Positions 60,295 to 64,000 of a stretch of DNA of 64,000 nucleotides are shown here, one piece after another. Within the stretch, counting starts at the first letter, position 1; each line of letters opens with the position of its first letter. The stretch is from Siphonodentalium dalli (taxonomy: Eukaryota; Mollusca; Scaphopoda; Gadilida; Siphonodentaliidae): NCBI GenBank assembly GCA_032622095.1, contig CP136069.1:65307319-65371318 (forward strand), written 5' to 3'. The notes under the pieces are model-generated. The model had not been told where the DNA came from. It saw nothing but the letters and a program-made list of their open reading frames with translations, and did no database searches. Both the position numbers and the translations under genes were made by a program.

Positions 60295-62750
60295 TTCATG
60301 AAAGCAACTTATGACATAGTTGGGACTTAAGATGGTCATAAGTTCAAACTTCAGTCATAAGTGCGTTTCACGAACAATGTCTTAACTCAAGATGGTCTTA
60401 ACTTTGGTTTTAACTTTAAGACTGCTGTGAGGTGTCATAAGATAATCTTAAAGTTAAGACCCACGTGATAAGTGGCATATCGATCACAAGTATGGCGGCC
60501 TATGTTTTTTGCAATTACGGAGATTATGTACATTGTCTGGATGGACAATTCGTCGCCTGGTATACAGGGTCGTGGCTACATAGTGAGAGGGGGTGTTCGC
60601 CTCGAAATGTCCAACTACACCCCCTTAAACAACACAAAATTATCTTTGGGTTTAAATATTCCAACTGGTACCTCAAACTTTCCAAAACGAAAGTTTGGAG
60701 AGTGCAAACCACCCTCACCGTATAACCATAGGGTTAGTTTGGTAAAAACAATTCAGAGCACATGCTTATCATCAGGGACGTGGCGAATGGGGTTTGTGTG
60801 CTGTCTACCCCCCCCCCCCCCCACCCCCCCCCCCCCCACAAACACACACTTTGGTCAAAAATATTTTTTTTAGAATTTAGAATTTATTTATTTATTATAG
60901 TGACATTATGCATATAAATATAACATCCGGCCAATAGGGCCTATAAGTCACTTTGAATACGATTAATAATTAATTATTTGTGCACATGTGTGTTTAGCAA
61001 TTTAGCGATTGACAATGTCGTGCTTGACAACAACATTAATCGTACACTATATATACATGTAGGTTTCAATTGTTTGAATTTCTAACTAGTAAAGGAATGT
61101 GTTGTTTTAGACAAACAGCAGCAACCGAAAATCACCAACTTTAGGGGCGTCAGGTTAGAAATTTCGAACTGTTGGAATATTTGAGCTACCAATTGGAAAG
61201 TTTAAATCCAACGGGTGGGGTGGACATGGCATTTCACGAACATAGAAGTTTGGCCCGGTTCAACCAAGGGGCAGGTGCAGTTGGAAATTTCACGATGTAC
61301 CCCCCGCCCCACAGAGACCAACTAGCCACCCCCAGCCTCGTCGAATGTAGGATATAGTCAATTATCAGCTGTATATGTGACATATAGATAATATATATTA
61401 TAAAATTGTATTACCCACGAATTAAACTTTTGAGAAGAATTATGGCCTAGCTCAAAGCTCACAATCTCCTCTATGTTATTCCATATGGGTGCGGGGAGAT
61501 GGGGTAAAATGAGATCAATGAATGTATTGATTATTTCCTTTTTCCAAATTTCCGTCGGCTGTTTACAAAGCAGATATGTCATATCGGAAAGGTAACACAA
61601 ACGCTCTTTATCAAAATATGTTTTCGAAATAGTGACAATTTTCTATAGAGAATATTATTTATTGAGTTTATGCCCACGCCCATATGTCGTGATTTTCAAG
61701 GCTGTCCACATTGTTGTCATGTTTTTGTTTTTTGCAGGGGTGGGATGACCGTTGTACAGCATACTGTGTATATGATATACACACCCGTAGCGACGACACC
61801 CCTTAATACGAGTGTGCTAATGAAAACGTAGTTATATATATTTATTATATACTTTCCCGTGAATTATAAGAGTTTAGCAGTGCATGAGACATAAGTGATA
61901 TCCCACTCGTGGAAATTCAATGTTTTGTCATCACTCATGAGATATAACTCATATCCACTGAAAAAGTGTGGATATCCTCTATATATACATGGTATGACAA
62001 TCGCATAAAACATCTGCATACAAATAATAAAAAGTTACTCCAACAAATATTTTTCATTTCCCTTTGAATCGAAAAATGACCTATGTGTGCCCTGATGACA
62101 TCGCCGATTTATTTTGATTATTGCTACACGTAGAGAGCGGTGGTCGATAATACACGAGTTATGTCGGCTCACACACAAAAAATCGCCGTCTGAACATTGT
62201 TCTCAGTGAATTAACTCGGCGTGAATGCATGGTCGCAGTCATGCATCGATCCATATAATTGTATTGTCTTATTTCTGACTCCGCCACTCGCCAGTAAACG
62301 CAAAGCTCGTCATTTTAAGAGCCTGCGATGTACTCATGTTCGAATTCACATCGTGGAACTCATACAAGTCTAAGATCCATATATGCGAATATAAGGCCAC
62401 TGACTATAGACTCTACGATACATGCGCTGATTCGCCCACCCCACCCCTGTCGCTATCCAGCATCCCTGTCACACAATAATGTCCAACTCGGACTCGGCAC
62501 TTTCGCGATAACCTCTCAATGCCGTACATAAAGATTGTACAAACCCACATTTTTTTGTTCCGGGCTGTAGAAAGTTGTCGATAACCAGTCTAAAAGCGCG
62601 CGAACTTAAATTACTACTTAAGTATGACTTAATCTTGTTTTGTGAAACGCGTTCTTGAAACGGAAAAGTTACATCATAAGATCCACCTTAATTCTTAGAT
62701 TAAGTCCATCTTAAGATAATCTTATGACCTTGCTTCATGAAACAGGCCCC
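60295..62750. mobile_element. 2.46-kb TIR unit, first of a tandem pair
   Basis: Begins GGGCCCTGTTTCATGAAAGC, with long AAGTTAAGAC/GTCTTAAC-rich arms, and ends CTTGCTTCATGAAACAGGCCC. The arms (about 115 bp) are imperfect inverted repeats. A hAT-like copy (60773-61338: CAGGGACGTGGCGAATGGGG to CAACTAGCCACCCCC) is nested inside. No transposase ORF. Confidence 0.7.
60868..60992 (-). repeat. LINE/SINE tail inserted in the first tandem unit only
   Basis: The reverse strand reads GTGACTTATAGGCCC...GGCCGGATGTTATA and ends in an A/T-rich TAAATAAATAAATTC tail. Absent from the second unit at the matching point (63310). Related to the LINE tail near 6250. Confidence 0.55.
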
Positions 62751-64000
62751 TGGGCCCTGTTTCATGAAAGCAACTTATGACATAGTTGGGACTTAAGATG
62801 GTCATAAGTTCAAACTTCAGTCATAAGTGCGTTTCACGAACAAGGTCTTAACTTAAGATGGTCTTAACTTTGGTCTTAACTTTAAGACTGCTGTGAGGTG
62901 TCATAAGATAATCTTAAAGTTAAGACCCACGTGATAAGTGGCATATCGATCACAAGTATGGCGGCCTATGTTATTTTGCAATTACGGAGATATCTGTACA
63001 TTGTCTGGGTGGGCAATTCGTCGTCTGGTATACAGGGTCGTGGCTACAGAATGAGAGGGGGTGTTCGCCTCGAAATGTCCAACTACACCCCCTTAAACAA
63101 CACCAAATTCTCTTTGGGTTTAAACATTCCAACTGATACCTCAAACATTCCAAAACCAAAGTTTGGAGAGGGCAACCCCTCCCCCACCGTATAACCATAG
63201 GGTTAATTTGGTAAAAACAATTTAGAGTACAGACTTATCATCAGGGACGTGGCGAATGGGGTTTGTGTGTTGTCTACCCCCCCCCCCCCCCACCACACAC
63301 ACACTTTGGTCAAAATGTTTAGCAATTGGAAATTTCATGCCCGACAAGAACATTAATCGTCCACTATATATAGGTTTCAATTGTTTGAATTTCTAACTAG
63401 TAAAGGAATGTGTTGTTTTAGACAAACAGCAGCAACCGAAAATCACCAACTTTAGGGGCGTCAGGTTAGAAATTTCGAACTGTTGGAATATTTGAGATAC
63501 CAATTGGAAAGTTTAAATCCAACGGGTGGGGTGGACATGGCATTTCGCGAACATAGAAGTTTGGCCCGGTTCAATTAAGGGGCGGGTGCAGTTGGAAATT
63601 GCACGATGTACCCCCCCCCCCACACAGAGACCAACTAGCCACCCCGAGCCTCGTCGAATGTAGGATATAGTCAATTATCAGCTGCGTATGTGACCTATAG
63701 ATAATATATATTATAAAATTGTATTACCCACGAATTAAACTTTTGATAAGAATTATGGCCTAGCTCAAAGCTCACAATCTCCTCTATGTTATTCCATGTG
63801 TGTGTGGGAGATGGGGTAAAATGAGATCAATTAATGTATTGATTCTTTCCTCTTTCCAAATTTCCGTCGGCTGTTTACAAAGCAGATATGTCATATAGGA
63901 AAGGTAAGACAAACGCTCTTTATCAAAATATGTTTTAGAAATAGTGACAATTTTCTATAGAGAATATTATTTTTATTGAGTTTATGCCCACGCCCATATG
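62751..64000. mobile_element. 2.46-kb TIR unit, second copy, runs off the window
   Basis: Starts directly after the first unit with GGGCCCTGTTTCATGAAAGC and stays collinear with 60295-61690, apart from the missing ~125-bp insert and scattered substitutions. It includes the nested hAT-like copy at 63242-63655. Confidence 0.75.

Noticed and set aside
60465-63198. Similar frames in both tandem units (start MISGISITSMAAYV)
   Set aside because: Different frameshifts in the two units and a C-tract end; conserved as DNA repeat, not as protein.

Overview
The window is AT-rich, intron-bearing eukaryotic DNA, most likely from a marine invertebrate animal. The reasons are spliced exons with GT/AG borders, metazoan extracellular domains (C-type lectin, PAN/apple), L2/CR1-type LINE relics, hAT- and piggyBac-like non-autonomous DNA transposons, CT/GA microsatellites and TTAGGG-type repeats. 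There is no bacterial gene organisation. The species cannot be named from the sequence alone.

One convincing gene runs on the minus strand across the left half of the window. Five exons (32508-32688, 21777-22003, 12926-13129, 12618-12710, 9438-10645) have consensus-like splice sites, and all four junction phases agree: 1913 nt join into one frame of 637 codons ending in TGA. The protein is a single-pass membrane protein with a C-type lectin-like domain split over two exons, a PAN/apple-like six-cysteine exon, a short linker, and a Thr/Val-rich N-glycosylated stalk with about 35-residue repeats. After the stalk come an RRRR site, a transmembrane helix and a 20-residue tail holding an ITIM-like V-x-Y-x-x-V. 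The 5' end (signal peptide) was not found. Introns of 10.5, 8.6, 0.2 and 2.0 kb are full of mobile elements.

The rest is mostly a transposon landscape. 1-1676 and 19672-21346 are nearly identical copies of one repeat. 2.4-9 kb is a nest of TIR elements, including a LINE fragment inside a MITE inside a TTAA-type element. 30.7-34.4 kb holds three LINE relics of at least two lineages. 34526-35744 and 42961-43939 are two hAT-like elements with clear 8-bp target duplications. 39.5-40.3 kb is an unusually GC-rich coding-like island. 41.8-42.3 kb is a TIR element whose arms are themselves palindromes. 46732-47266 is a G-tract-bounded element with a 10-bp target duplication. 51.8-59.4 kb carries three copies of one TIR family, one of them split by a 2-kb insertion. 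60.3-64 kb is a head-to-tail tandem of a 2.46-kb TIR unit that runs off the window.

The stretches 8.7-9.4, 16.7-19.4, 22.4-25.6, 28.5-29.4, 35.8-39.1, 44-45.3, 47.3-49.6 and 50.7-51.8 kb contain little that I can name. All similarities were judged by reading; no alignment or database search was run.
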